From assembly GCF_021538615.1 (NCBI RefSeq), contig NZ_JAJHIZ010000003.1, positions 2,790,001 through 2,854,000 of the forward strand: a DNA stretch of 64,000 nt, read 5' to 3'. Source of the stretch: Niabella agricola. Its GTDB lineage: Bacteria; Bacteroidota; Bacteroidia; Chitinophagales; Chitinophagaceae. A program made the position numbers and the translations under genes. This document shows positions 63,374 through 64,000 of the stretch, piece after piece (the first letter of the stretch is position 1; every line of letters begins with the position of its first letter). The notes below the pieces were generated by a model. The model had not been told where the DNA came from, searched no databases, and worked only from the letters and a program-made list of their open reading frames with translations.

Positions 63374-64000
63374 ATGCTTATCGGGCGTAAAAAGGAGCAG
63401 GAGCAGCTAATACAGCTCTACAGGTCTGCACAATCAGAATTTATTGCGCTGTATGGCCGCCGCCGCGTAGGAAAAACCTTTTTAGTACGGGAGGTTTTTA
63501 ACAGCAACTTCGACTTTTACGTTACCGGAATGGCAAATGTAAACACCAAACAACAACTCCTGAATTTTGATCTGGCCCTAAAAAAATATGATCCTGCCGC
63601 AAAGGAGCACGTTCCTGCGGGGAACTGGATGTTGGCTTTTCAGCGGCTCATCGCTCTCCTGGAAGCAAAAAAAGTGCCCGTAAAGTTTTGTTCCTCGACG
63701 AATTACCCTGGCTTGATACCGCCCAGTCCGGTTTTATGCCCGCATTGGAACATTTCTGGAACTCTTGGGCAAGCAGCAGAACAGACATCGTGCTGGTGGT
63801 TTGCGGGTCGGCCGCCTCCTGGATGATCAACAAGCTCATTCACAATAAAGGCGGCCTGCACAACCGGGTTACCCGGCGCATCAAGCTGGAGCCCTTCTCC
63901 CTAGCCGAATGTGAAGCCTTTTTAAGAAGCCGGAATGCCGTCTTTGACCGGTACCAGGTCATACAATTATATATGGCAATGGGAGGTATTCCTTTTTACC
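63374..64000 (+). pseudogene. AAA ATPase (DUF234-associated type), frameshifted and cut by window edge
   Basis: Starting at ATG 63374, MLIGRKKEQEQL leads to the Walker A region LYGRRRVGKTFLVREVF. The frame then changes at a run of seven A (63667-63673): one more A, or a -1 ribosomal slip, is needed to continue. After it, the correct frame reads VLFLDELPWLDTAQ (Walker B), FMPALEHFWNSWAS, IVLVVCGSAASWM and GGLHNRVTRRIKLEPFSL to the edge. This is the order seen in intact archaeal-type ATPases of this group, which are often linked to defence or toxin-like systems, though their function is unclear. Without the shift, translation would stop near 63826. Confidence 0.85.

Overview
This window looks like a chromosome segment of a Bacteroidota bacterium, most likely family Chitinophagaceae. 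The evidence is a SusC/SusD pair, families typical of the phylum (IPExxxVDY, DUF4920, GxxExxY, DUF5689), LytTR two-component regulators, and promoters of the TTG-N17..20-TAnnTTTG type. Genus is not determined. There is no CRISPR array, rRNA operon, prophage or complete IS transposase.

Layout. 0-7 kb: an Hpt-like fragment, a LytTR regulator, an isolated ATP synthase alpha gene, then small enzymes and an AraC regulator, all on the minus strand. 7-17 kb: mixed strands with an M28 peptidase, an orphan phage-tube-like protein, membrane proteins, a frameshifted AraC regulator, two mirror-image Crp/Fnr-DoxX modules, and a Gfo/Idh/MocA dehydrogenase with a sugar isomerase. 17.2-18.3 kb: a GxxExxY gene between clusters of palindromic 'cgcaagg' repeats. 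18.3-28.4 kb: a very tight five-gene minus-strand operon: HD-PycTM protein, polyphosphate kinase PPK1, SdiA-regulated-like lipoprotein, metallophosphoesterase/outer-membrane-barrel fusion, GAF protein. 28.6-29.8 kb: a LuxR-type regulator and a small MITE-like insertion with terminal inverted repeats and a 10-bp target duplication. 30-35.4 kb: lysS, a LytS/LytTR pair, a DUF5694 protein and a PLP enzyme. 35.5-50.9 kb: glycerol genes (glpF, glpK, glpD, DeoR regulator) surrounding a SusC/SusD/DUF5689 uptake unit with a secreted SGNH hydrolase and a lipoprotein glycerophosphodiesterase. 51-57 kb: GH92 mannosidase, serine hydrolase, GH3-type acyl-adenylase. 57-60 kb: kdsD-manC-exonuclease-MmcQ operon. 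60-64 kb: recQ, tRNA-Phe, and an AAA ATPase frameshifted at a run of seven A.

The two most system-like regions are the PPK1/PycTM operon (18.3-28.4 kb) and the SusCD plus glycerophosphodiester/glycerol locus (35.5-50.9 kb). The second reads as a complete route: outer-membrane capture, extracytoplasmic hydrolysis, glycerol import, phosphorylation and oxidation, with a DeoR regulator beside it. Both readings are inferences from gene content and spacing.
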